From Shuttleworthella satelles DSM 14600 (GTDB lineage Bacteria > Bacillota > Clostridia > Lachnospirales > Lachnospiraceae): DNA of 64,000 nt. The stretch covers positions 1,104,825 through 1,168,824 of the forward strand of contig NZ_GG665866.1 of NCBI RefSeq assembly GCF_000160115.1. Reading direction: 5' to 3'. Every line of letters begins with the position of its first letter. Positions within the stretch are counted from its first letter, which is position 1. The position numbers were made by a program, and so were the translations under genes. Under the pieces are notes generated by a model. That model was not told the DNA's origin. It saw only the letters and a list, made by a program, of their open reading frames with translations, and searched no databases. Shown piece after piece: positions 42,450-49,647 of the stretch.

Positions 42450-43859
42450 TTACACAGGATAGGCCCCGTTCTCGCTGTCTGCCAGCTTGGCGTCCATCTT
42501 GGTCTGCTGAGCCTGACGGTACTTGAAGTACTCGACAGCAACCTGAGGGAAGAGGGCATAGGACAAGGTATCCTCATCCTGCTGTTTGTAAGGAGCAACT
42601 GCCTTTTCCATTTCCGGGAGCTGGGGTTCTATCAGATCCGCCGCCCGACAGCTGATCGCCTCAGACTTACGATCGCCTAGAGCTTTCTCGACAACCTCAG
42701 GATTAAAGGGTTTCTCGGTCTTTCCGTATTTACCCAGGAGCAAATCCTTGGTCTGATCCGTCACGACCTTATAGCGCTCTCCCATGAGGACATTGAAGAC
42801 GGCCTGTGTCCCCACGATCTGTGAAGAGGGGGTAACCAGAGGGGGCTCACCCAGATCCTTGCGGACGCGGGGTACTTCCTCGAGGACCTCCTGCAGCTTG
42901 TCAGACTTTCCCTGCTCCTTGAGCTGTCCGATCAGGTTGGAGAGCATTCCTCCGGGAACCTGATACATGAGGGTCTTGATATTAACTCCCAGAACCTTGG
43001 GATCCAGGCGGCCATTATCGATGTACTTCTGGCGAATGGGAGCAAAGTACTCGGCGATCTCTGCCAGCTTGTCCAGATCCAAGCCTGTATCATAGGGAGT
43101 ATCCTTGAAAGCCTCAACCATGACCTCAGTCGCCGGCTGTGAAGTCCCCAGGGCAAAGGGGGAAATGGCAGTATCGATGATATCAGCGCCTGCCTCAACC
43201 GCCTTCATCAGGGTCATGGAGGCTACGCCGGAGGTGTAGTGAGTATGAATCTCTATCGGCAGATCCGTCGCGGATTTTAAGGCGCTGACAAGCTCGGTCG
43301 CAGCCTTGGGAATCAGCAGCCCGGACATGTCCTTAATGCAGATGGAATTGGCTCCCATCTCTTCAATGCCCTTGGCCTTCTTCATCCAGTAATCTAAGGT
43401 ATAGGCGTCACCCAGGGTATAGGACAGGGCTACCTGGGCGTGTCCCCCCTCCTTAACCGTCGCCTTGACCGCCGTCTCTAAATTGCGCAGGTCATTCAGG
43501 CAGTCAAAGATACGCACCACATCAATTCCATTGGCCACAGACTTCTGTACGAAGTACTCCACAACGTCATCTGCATAGGGCTTATAACCTAAGATATTCT
43601 GTCCGCGAAAGAGCATCTGCAGAGGCGTGTTCTTGAAGCCAGCTTTGAGCTTGCGCAGACGGTCCCAGGGGTCTTCCTTCAAAAAACGCAGGCAGGCATC
43701 GAAAGTAGCTCCGCCCCAGCACTCCACTGCATTATAGCCGATCTTGTCCATGGCCGGAACAATGGGAAGCATCTCCTCCGTCGTCATGCGGGTTGCAATC
43801 AGAGACTGGTGGGCATCACGCAGAACCGTCTCTGTAATCTTTAATTTCTTATCAGCCAT
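42450..43859 (-). CDS. oadA: Oxaloacetate decarboxylase alpha / 5S-type carboxyltransferase subunit
   Basis: 469 residues, pyruvate-carboxyltransferase TIM barrel with ETVLRDAHQSLIATRM (9-24), the metal ligand segment IEIHTHYTSG (about 202-211) and the PYC_OADA conserved domain (PGGMLSNL). It lacks the C-terminal biotin domain of classical OadA; biotin is carried by the separate protein at 45543-45902. It moves carboxyl from oxaloacetate to biotin, or the reverse onto pyruvate. The ATG follows a 507-bp repeat region that separates it from oadB; GAGAGGAG lies 6 nt upstream. Confidence 0.92.
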   Translation of the reverse strand: MADKKLKITETVLRDAHQSLIATRMTTEEMLPIVPAMDKIGYNAVECWGGATFDACLRFLKEDPWDRLRKLKAGFKNTPLQMLFRGQNILGYKPYADDVVEYFVQKSVANGIDVVRIFDCLNDLRNLETAVKATVKEGGHAQVALSYTLGDAYTLDYWMKKAKGIEEMGANSICIKDMSGLLIPKAATELVSALKSATDLPIEIHTHYTSGVASMTLMKAVEAGADIIDTAISPFALGTSQPATEVMVEAFKDTPYDTGLDLDKLAEIAEYFAPIRQKYIDNGRLDPKVLGVNIKTLMYQVPGGMLSNLIGQLKEQGKSDKLQEVLEEVPRVRKDLGEPPLVTPSSQIVGTQAVFNVLMGERYKVVTDQTKDLLLGKYGKTEKPFNPEVVEKALGDRKSEAISCRAADLIEPQLPEMEKAVAPYKQQDEDTLSYALFPQVAVEYFKYRQAQQTKMDAKLADSENGAYPV

Positions 43860-43896
43860 GTATCTCTCCTCTCAACAAGTGATACAAGTGTTTCCT

Positions 43897-44286
43897 CCCT
43901 GCATTCGCATTCCCGCTCTGCTCCGCATCGCTTCATGCTCATGCAGGGGATTTTCCTGTCGTCTTGATGATCACCGGATTGCTCCGCACTTCGCGCTCCC
44001 GCAATCCTCCCCTGCATTCGCATTCCCGCTCTGCTTCGCATCGCTTCATGCTCATGCAGGGGATTTTCCTGTCGTCTTGATGATCACCGGATTGCTCCGC
44101 GCTTCGCGCTCCCGCAATCCTCCCTGCATTCGCATTCCCGCTCTGCTTCGCATCGCTTCATGCTCATGCAGGGGATTTTCCTGTCGTCTTGATGATCACC
44201 GGATTGCTCCGCGCTTCGCGCTCCCGCAATCCTCCCTGCATTCGCATTCCCGCTCTGCTTCGCATCGCTTCATGCTCATGCAGGGG
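43897..44286. repeat. Tandem array of about 112-bp hairpin-rich repeats between oadB and oadA
   Basis: Units start at 43901, 44014, 44126 and 44238 (periods 113, 112, 112; the last is a 49-bp partial). The two middle copies look identical; the first differs by two substitutions and one insertion. In the operon's direction each unit has hairpin 1 (GGATTGC...GCAATCC with GCGC-GAA-GCGC inside), a spacer GGTGATCATCAAGACGACAG, and hairpin 2 (CCCTGCAT...ATGCAGGG enclosing GCAT-GAAGCG-ATGC). No gene is credible here; the plus-strand open frame through it is a by-product of the repeat. Confidence 0.92.
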
Positions 44287-44299
44287 CGCCTCTCAAAGT

Positions 44300-44346
44300 T
44301 GGTGTATCGCGCTTTGGTGAGCGAGCTCCCCACGCGCAATACACCA
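44300..44346. repeat. Palindromic element next to the oadB stop
   Basis: TGGTGTAT (44300-44307) pairs with ATACACCA (44339-44346), with GCGC/GCGC just inside and GAGCGAGC in the loop. It lies between the 112-bp array and oadB. The GC-rich, GCGAGC-type core resembles the other palindromes around oadA. Confidence 0.65.
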
Positions 44347-44366
44347 GCTTTGCTCGGCTGTGATCA

Positions 44367-45515
44367 TCATATCCCAAATATTGCCATGAAGACGCCGGCC
44401 GCGACAGCCGTGCCGATAACGCCGGCGACATTGGGTCCCATTGCATGCATCAAAAGGAAGTTGGTCGGATCCTCTTCTGCACCCACCTTCTGGGAGACAC
44501 GGGCGGCCATCGGCACAGCGGATACTCCGGCGGACCCGATCAGAGGATTGATCTTGCCGTGTGTGATATGTGATAAGATTTTTCCCAGGATCACACCTCC
44601 GAAAGTACCGAAAGCGAAGGCAATCAGACCCAGAACAACGATTTTGATCGTCGTCACATTGAGGAAGGCCTCCGCGGAAGTAGAAGCTCCTACGGAAGTT
44701 CCCAGCAGGATAACGACAATGTACATCATGGCATTGGACGCGGTCTCTGTCAGCTGACGAACCACACCGGACTCACGGAAAAGATTGCCCAGCATCAGCA
44801 TCCCGACCAGGGGCGCCGTCGTGGGAAGGACAAGGCAGACAATGATCGTCACAATGATAGGAAAAAGAATCTTCTCCAGCTTGGACACCGGACGAAGCTG
44901 CGCCATATGTATGGACCGCTCCTCCTTGGTCGTGAACAGCCTCATGATCGGAGGCTGAATGATGGGCACCAGGGACATATAAGAATACGCCGCCACGGCG
45001 ATCGGCCCCATCAGAGCCGACTGTCCCAGCTTGCCCGCCAGGAAAATCGATGTAGGACCGTCCGCTCCTCCGATAATGGAAATGGCCGCTGCGGCCTTGT
45101 CGGAAAATCCCATAAAGATGGCCAGAAGATAGGCCAGATAGATCCCCAGCTGAGCAGCCGCCCCCATCAAAAATGAAATAGGGTTGGCGATCAGAGGACC
45201 GAAGTCAGTCATTGCCCCGACGCCCATAAAGATGAGAGACGGTAAGATGGACCACTCGTCCAGCTGGTAGAAATAGTAGAGCAAACCTCCTACGCCGTTG
45301 CTGGTATCCTCCGGACTTGCGATAATATCGGGATAGATATTGACCAAGAGCATGCCGAACGCAATCGGCACCAGCAAGAGGGGCTCAAAGCCCTTCTTGA
45401 TCGCAAGAAAGAGGAAGACGCAGGCCACGCCGATCATGACATAATTTCCGGGAGTGAGACTCGCGAAAGCTGTCTGACCGAGGAGGTTTGTTATCGTCTC
45501 CAAAACATAACTCAT
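44367..45515 (-). CDS. oadB: Na+-pumping decarboxylase beta subunit
   Basis: 382-residue polytopic membrane protein of the OadB/MmdB/GcdB family, which decarboxylates carboxybiotin and pumps Na+ outwards. The signature GGADGPTSIFLAGKL (about 149-163), the SMG-type segment FMGVGAMTDFGPLIANP and the C-terminal GKINPLIGSAGVSAVPMAARVSQ with the Asn/Asp/Ser residues implicated in Na+ binding are intact. GGAGG lies 9-10 nt before the ATG. The preceding gene encodes the biotin carrier. Confidence 0.95.
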   Translation of the reverse strand: MSYVLETITNLLGQTAFASLTPGNYVMIGVACVFLFLAIKKGFEPLLLVPIAFGMLLVNIYPDIIASPEDTSNGVGGLLYYFYQLDEWSILPSLIFMGVGAMTDFGPLIANPISFLMGAAAQLGIYLAYLLAIFMGFSDKAAAAISIIGGADGPTSIFLAGKLGQSALMGPIAVAAYSYMSLVPIIQPPIMRLFTTKEERSIHMAQLRPVSKLEKILFPIIVTIIVCLVLPTTAPLVGMLMLGNLFRESGVVRQLTETASNAMMYIVVILLGTSVGASTSAEAFLNVTTIKIVVLGLIAFAFGTFGGVILGKILSHITHGKINPLIGSAGVSAVPMAARVSQKVGAEEDPTNFLLMHAMGPNVAGVIGTAVAAGVFMAIFGI

Positions 45516-45542
45516 GAATTATTTCCTCCTGGAAAGGCTCGC

Positions 45543-45902
45543 TTAGTTCATGGTGGCCAGAAGATCACCGGCCTCGACCTGCTGTCCCTCTGTTACTTCG
45601 ATTGACGCGACGGTACCGTCCTGGGCAGCAACAACCGGGGTCTCCATCTTCATAACCTCAAGGGTTAAAACTGTATCCCCCTTCTTGACCGCGGTTCCCA
45701 CAGGAACATTGAGCTTAAAGACCTTGCCTGCGGCTCCGGCCTCAATGCGAACAGATCCTGCTCCACTGCCTGCCGCAGGGGCTGCAGGGGCTGCTGCGGG
45801 AGCTGCGACGGCCTGGCTGCGTGGGGCGGATGCGGATCCGGCTCCCTCTTCTACAGTGACATCATAGCTCTTGCCGTTAACGGTGATCGTATAGTTTTTC
45901 AT
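45543..45902 (-). CDS. Biotin carboxyl carrier protein of the decarboxylase
   Basis: 119 residues from the ATG at 45902 with AGGAGGAAG upstream. An N-terminal segment MKNYTITVNGKSYDVTVEEG, an Ala/Pro hinge (25-50) and a biotinyl domain with EVMKMETP; Lys85 is the biotin acceptor. It corresponds to the 1.3S subunit of transcarboxylase or MmdC. A separate carrier means it can serve both carboxyltransferases of the operon. Confidence 0.93.
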   Translation of the reverse strand: MKNYTITVNGKSYDVTVEEGAGSASAPRSQAVAAPAAAPAAPAAGSGAGSVRIEAGAAGKVFKLNVPVGTAVKKGDTVLTLEVMKMETPVVAAQDGTVASIEVTEGQQVEAGDLLATMN

Positions 45903-45918
45903 GGTGACTTCCTCCTGA

Positions 45919-46632
45919 TTAATATCTTCTCTTGATGGACCGAACGACGAAATCATCGGTCGAGCTTCCGGTGGACGCAGCAATCGCTGCGGAAACAATG
46001 GCGACTAGCTCAAGATCGTCGGCATCTTCTCCTTCATCCTCATCTTCCTCCAGGAACTCATCTATCAATGGTTTCTTGACAGACGCGCCGGAACCGGGAA
46101 TGAATTTGAAGAGACTGATCAAAATTGAGATCAGGATCAGCATGAAAAATACCGTTCCCATGCCCATGAGGACATTGAGTCCCGCCTTGCCCATGGTCTC
46201 GCCTAACCCATAGACTTGCTCAATGTTGATGGATGTGACCTCCATGGTCTTGGCCTTCATCACATAGGTCAGCTTTAAGTCGCGCTTGCTGTACTTAAGG
46301 ATCTGTGTCGCGGTCAGGGTCTTTCCTGACTTACTCAAAGTGAATTTGCCGTAGTCCTGGAAATCTCCCGCCTGGTCGCGGTTTTCGGCCCAGTTTTTAA
46401 ACATCTCGGCATAGACCGCAGCATTCTCTTCCTTTGTATTCTTGCTGTAGTAGTTCTGATACTGTCTGGCTTCATCGGCGGACAAAGCCTGCAGCTGACC
46501 GGCCGTCTTTTGAATCACAGACTGAATATCCTGCTCAGAGTAGCCATTGTAGTCCGTCCTGGCGCTGCCGCAGGCAGTCAGAAGAAAAATGCTGATCAAG
46601 GTCAGAGCGAGAATTCTTACTTTCTTTCTCAT
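45919..46632 (-). CDS. OadG-family subunit with lipoprotein N-terminus
   Basis: 237 residues from the ATG at 46632 with AAGGTGAG upstream. A lipoprotein signal ends in LLTAC (Cys21), an extracytoplasmic domain of about 120 residues follows, then one transmembrane helix (about 152-177) and an acidic cytoplasmic tail (EEDEDEGEDADD) ending in the OadG-like IVSAAIAAS segment. OadG/MmdD proteins hold the complex together and bind Zn2+ in some members. The outer domain is absent from classical OadG (about 80-130 residues). Confidence 0.85.
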   Translation of the reverse strand: MRKKVRILALTLISIFLLTACGSARTDYNGYSEQDIQSVIQKTAGQLQALSADEARQYQNYYSKNTKEENAAVYAEMFKNWAENRDQAGDFQDYGKFTLSKSGKTLTATQILKYSKRDLKLTYVMKAKTMEVTSINIEQVYGLGETMGKAGLNVLMGMGTVFFMLILISILISLFKFIPGSGASVKKPLIDEFLEEDEDEGEDADDLELVAIVSAAIAASTGSSTDDFVVRSIKRRY

Positions 46633-46645
46633 AGTCTCACCTTTC

Positions 46646-48058
46646 TTACTTGGTCCCGTGCTTCTTGAACGCGAAATCCTCTCTCTTTCCAAGGAGCATT
46701 TCAAAACCGGCAATCAGGTATTTTCTCAAATCCTCGGGAGCGACAATCCGGTCGACAAAGCCTCGGCCTGCCGCCGTGATGACGCCTGACTGCTTCTCTG
46801 CAAATGCCCTGGCCTGCGCCGCCTGCTCTGCCTGATCGGCAGAAGCATACATGACCTGGGCGGCCAGACTGGCGTCCATAATCTCAATCTGCGCATCGGG
46901 CAGAGCGAAGGTTAAATCAGCGCCGACAGACTTGGCGTTCATAGCTAAAAATGCCGTTCCGACAGCCTTCTTAGTAATTACATTGATCTTGGGAACCGAG
47001 GCGGAGGCCAGAGCGTAAATCAGACGGGCCGCAGCCTGTCCCAGGGCCTTCTCCGCATAGAGACTCGCCTCATAAGAAGCCACGTTGGTCAAACTGAGCA
47101 GAGGAATATCAAACGCGTCGCAGAAGCGGACAAAATCAGCCGCCTTATAAGCCCCATTGACTGTCAGCTGATTGCCGTCATCCCGGTCATCGCACTTCTG
47201 CGTGTTGCCGAAGATGCCGACCGTAATTCCGCCGAGCCGGATAAAGCCTGTGGTCATCTCTTTGGCATATCCTGCCCTGGTCTCAAAAAACACATGCTGG
47301 TCGGCGAGCTCCGCTGCGGCGGCCCGGGCATCGTCTCTCTTGACATCCAGCCCTTCGGCGGCGCGATTCAAATCATCAGAGGCCTCAGCGACCTCTCCCT
47401 CCTGCAGATTGGAGCCGGGAACAAGAGAGATCATAGAGCGGATCTGAGACAGAATTTCTTCTTCGCTTCCAATTCCATCCGCGTTACCTGCCTCAAACTG
47501 AAAGGCAGCGGAGGCAGTATCTAAGGTCTCCTCACTGTTGCCGGGAATTGCGTTGGCGGAGTTGATGAAGAGTCTGGCGCCTTCCTCGATAAAGGTGAAA
47601 TCTGATATCGATGTCAGAATTCCCAGACCTCCGCCGCAATTACCAAAGACCGCTGTCAGCTGAGGAATCACACCGGAAGCCGCAACTGCGCTGGCATAAA
47701 TCCGTCCGACCGCGTCCAGGGCGTCTATAGATTCCTGCAGACGAATCCCGGTCGAATCGAGAAGCCCGATCACTGGCGCTCCGACCTTGACTGCCATTTC
47801 GTAGAGCTGGCAGATCTTTCTGGCATGCATCTCGCCGACGGATCCGCCCATCACCCCGGCATCCTGGCTGTAGACAAAGACCAGATTCCCGTCGACGGTT
47901 CCGTGACCGATCACAACACCGTCAGACGGAGCCTTCTGCTCCTGAGAATTAAAATCCGTACTTCTTGAAGTCACAAGCGCTCCGAGTTCCACGAAGCTGT
48001 GCTCATCGAGAAGAGATTCGATTCTTCGGAACGCAGGGCTTGTTGCTACATTACTCAT
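46646..48058 (-). CDS. mmdA: Acyl-CoA carboxyltransferase subunit (MmdA / 12S type)
   Basis: 470 residues from the ATG at 48058 with GGAGG 7 nt upstream. Crotonase-fold carboxyltransferase of the propionyl/methylmalonyl-CoA family: GVVIGHGTVDGNLVFVYSQDAGVMGGSVGEMHARK (about 47-81), GIRLQESIDALDAVGRIY and the C-terminal MNAKSVGADLTFALPDAQIEIMDAS. The family transfers carboxyl from an acyl-CoA (usually methylmalonyl-CoA) to biotin. It is somewhat shorter than typical MmdA (about 510), and the substrate cannot be fixed by eye. First gene of the operon. Confidence 0.88.
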   Translation of the reverse strand: MSNVATSPAFRRIESLLDEHSFVELGALVTSRSTDFNSQEQKAPSDGVVIGHGTVDGNLVFVYSQDAGVMGGSVGEMHARKICQLYEMAVKVGAPVIGLLDSTGIRLQESIDALDAVGRIYASAVAASGVIPQLTAVFGNCGGGLGILTSISDFTFIEEGARLFINSANAIPGNSEETLDTASAAFQFEAGNADGIGSEEEILSQIRSMISLVPGSNLQEGEVAEASDDLNRAAEGLDVKRDDARAAAAELADQHVFFETRAGYAKEMTTGFIRLGGITVGIFGNTQKCDDRDDGNQLTVNGAYKAADFVRFCDAFDIPLLSLTNVASYEASLYAEKALGQAAARLIYALASASVPKINVITKKAVGTAFLAMNAKSVGADLTFALPDAQIEIMDASLAAQVMYASADQAEQAAQARAFAEKQSGVITAAGRGFVDRIVAPEDLRKYLIAGFEMLLGKREDFAFKKHGTK

Positions 48059-48171
48059 GCTCATTCCTCCATATATTATGATCTCTCTCACGCATTTTTA
48101 TATGCTCTTTGCAGAAAAAACGCGTTCTACTGGCCCTGTCCCCCGAAAAAGGTCCAAAAGCCGACTAAATA

Positions 48172-48200
48172 ATAGTATCTCTCTTATCTGGATAATTCAA
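48172..48200 (-). promoter_or_regulatory. Promoter of the decarboxylase operon
   Basis: TTGAAT (48200-48195), 17-bp spacer, TACTAT (48177-48172) on the minus strand. It lies directly after the scpB stop and gives a leader of about 105 nt before mmdA. Confidence 0.55.
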
Positions 48201-48220
48201 CTGAATGAATCGCTAAATAA

Positions 48221-48793
48221 TCAGATATCCACCTCCATCTCTGCGGCCTCCTCGGAGGCCTCCTGACGGAACTCCTCGACCTGGAGAGGGCTCATGGCCG
48301 GCAGTTCATCCAGGGAAGAAACCCCGAAGGAACGCAAAAACTGCTCCGTCGTTCCAAAGAGCATGGGTCTTCCCGGAGCGTCCAGCCGTCCCAGCTCCTC
48401 AATCAGGTCATACTCCACAAGCCGACTGATGGCATGATCTGAGGATACCCCGCGAATCTTGTCCACCTCCGCCTTCGTGACCGGCTGCTTATAAGCCACA
48501 ATCGAGAGGGTCTCAAGCATGACATCCGTCAGGACCTGTTTTTTGGGCTGTCTGGCAATTTTAATCAGTGACTCGTAAATATCAGTACTGGTGCACATCT
48601 GATAGGCGGACTCCAAAGAGATGATCCGCATTCCCCTATCCTGAAGCTCATAGTCCCGCTTCATCTGCTCCAGACAGTCGGTCACCTGAGAAAGCGGAAT
48701 CTGAAGAGCCTGCGCGATACGCGTTGGCTCAACGGCATCTCCCATGGTAAAGAGAATTCCCTCGACTGTCTTATAGAGTTCTTTCTTCTCCAT
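48221..48793 (-). CDS. scpB: Segregation and condensation protein B
   Basis: 190 residues; two winged-helix domains that bridge ScpA in the SMC-ScpAB condensin. LYKTVEGILFTMGDAVEPTRIAQAL and LETLSIVAYKQPVTKAEVDKIRGVSSDHAISRLVEYDLIEELGR are canonical. The acidic C-terminus is family-like. The ATG follows the scpA stop by 6 nt with GGAG inside scpA. Confidence 0.95.
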   Translation of the reverse strand: MEKKELYKTVEGILFTMGDAVEPTRIAQALQIPLSQVTDCLEQMKRDYELQDRGMRIISLESAYQMCTSTDIYESLIKIARQPKKQVLTDVMLETLSIVAYKQPVTKAEVDKIRGVSSDHAISRLVEYDLIEELGRLDAPGRPMLFGTTEQFLRSFGVSSLDELPAMSPLQVEEFRQEASEEAAEMEVDI

Positions 48794-48799
48794 GATTCC

Positions 48800-49561
48800 C
48801 TACTCCTCCGTCAGTCTGGACTCGATCTCGATCTCTCCGAAGCTCTCCTCCTGACTGACCACAATATTTCCTGCCTTCATCATTTCAAGAATGGCCAAAA
48901 AGGTCACGACAAGTTCCGTTCGGCTCTTCGCCCCCTGTAAGAGACTTCGGAAGGAGAAACGCTTTCTCGTCCGGGCGAATTTTCTCAAGTCGTCGATCCT
49001 GTCATCAACAGAGACCTCTTCCCTCTTGATATTGCCGAATTTGGCCCGGATGGGATCAATCCGCCGCTCCTGTCTGAGCAGTGCCTCCCGAAAGACCTCA
49101 TAGAGCCGGTTCAAGTCGACGCCGGACTCTTCAATCAGCTGATTGGGATCTACCGGCGGCTCATAGGCCCGGACCTCTTTCGGAATCGAGGCCCTGTGGT
49201 AGAAATGCAGCCTGGCCGCCGACTGCTGATCCCTCAGCTGGTCGGCCATATATTTATAGAGCTTGTATTCCAGAAGCTGACGAACCAGGTCTGCCCTGGG
49301 GTCCTCTTCCTCCTGAGCTTCCTCTCCGTCAGACTTGGGAAGAAGCATCCGGGACTTGATATCAAGAAGAGTGGCTGCCATGACCAGAAATTCACTGGTC
49401 ACATCTAAAGACTCCTCCTTCATAGCCTCCATATACTCCATATATTGTCTGGTGATTTCGACAATCGGAATATCGTAGATATCGACCTTATTCTTGTCAA
49501 GGAGATGCAGGAGCAGGTCTAAGGGCCCCTCAAATGTCTCCAGTTTCACGTTGAGTTCCAT
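48800..49561 (-). CDS. scpA: Segregation and condensation protein A
   Basis: 253-residue kleisin of the SMC complex. The N-terminal segment VKLETFEGPLDLLLHLLDKNKVDIYDIPI (5-33) binds the SMC neck, and the C-terminal winged helix (FLAILEMMKAGNIVVSQEESFGEI) binds the SMC cap. GGAGAT lies 5 nt before the ATG. The pnp terminator lies in the 86-bp gap upstream. Confidence 0.95.
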   Translation of the reverse strand: MELNVKLETFEGPLDLLLHLLDKNKVDIYDIPIVEITRQYMEYMEAMKEESLDVTSEFLVMAATLLDIKSRMLLPKSDGEEAQEEEDPRADLVRQLLEYKLYKYMADQLRDQQSAARLHFYHRASIPKEVRAYEPPVDPNQLIEESGVDLNRLYEVFREALLRQERRIDPIRAKFGNIKREEVSVDDRIDDLRKFARTRKRFSFRSLLQGAKSRTELVVTFLAILEMMKAGNIVVSQEESFGEIEIESRLTEE

Positions 49562-49595
49562 AAAATCTCCGACAGCGACACAGAAGAAAAATCAC

Positions 49596-49631
49596 AAAAA
49601 AATCCGCTCGCAGGAAAGATCCGGCGAGCGG
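49596..49631 (-). terminator. Terminator of pnp
   Basis: CCGCTCGC (49604-49611) pairs with GCGAGCGG (49624-49631); in the pnp direction the stem is followed by ATTTTTTTG. It sits 16 nt after the pnp stop. Confidence 0.85.
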
Positions 49632-49647
49632 GGTCAGGCTTTTAAAG

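Noticed and set aside
43897-44286. CRISPR array
   Set aside because: Units are about 112 bp with no short repeat plus unique spacer pattern; the copies are identical throughout, and no cas gene is near.
43744-44757. Long plus-strand open frame (337 codons) over the repeat array
   Set aside because: It runs antisense through oadA's start, the 112-bp repeats and the end of oadB; its repeated peptide simply mirrors the DNA repeat, and no ribosome site is seen.
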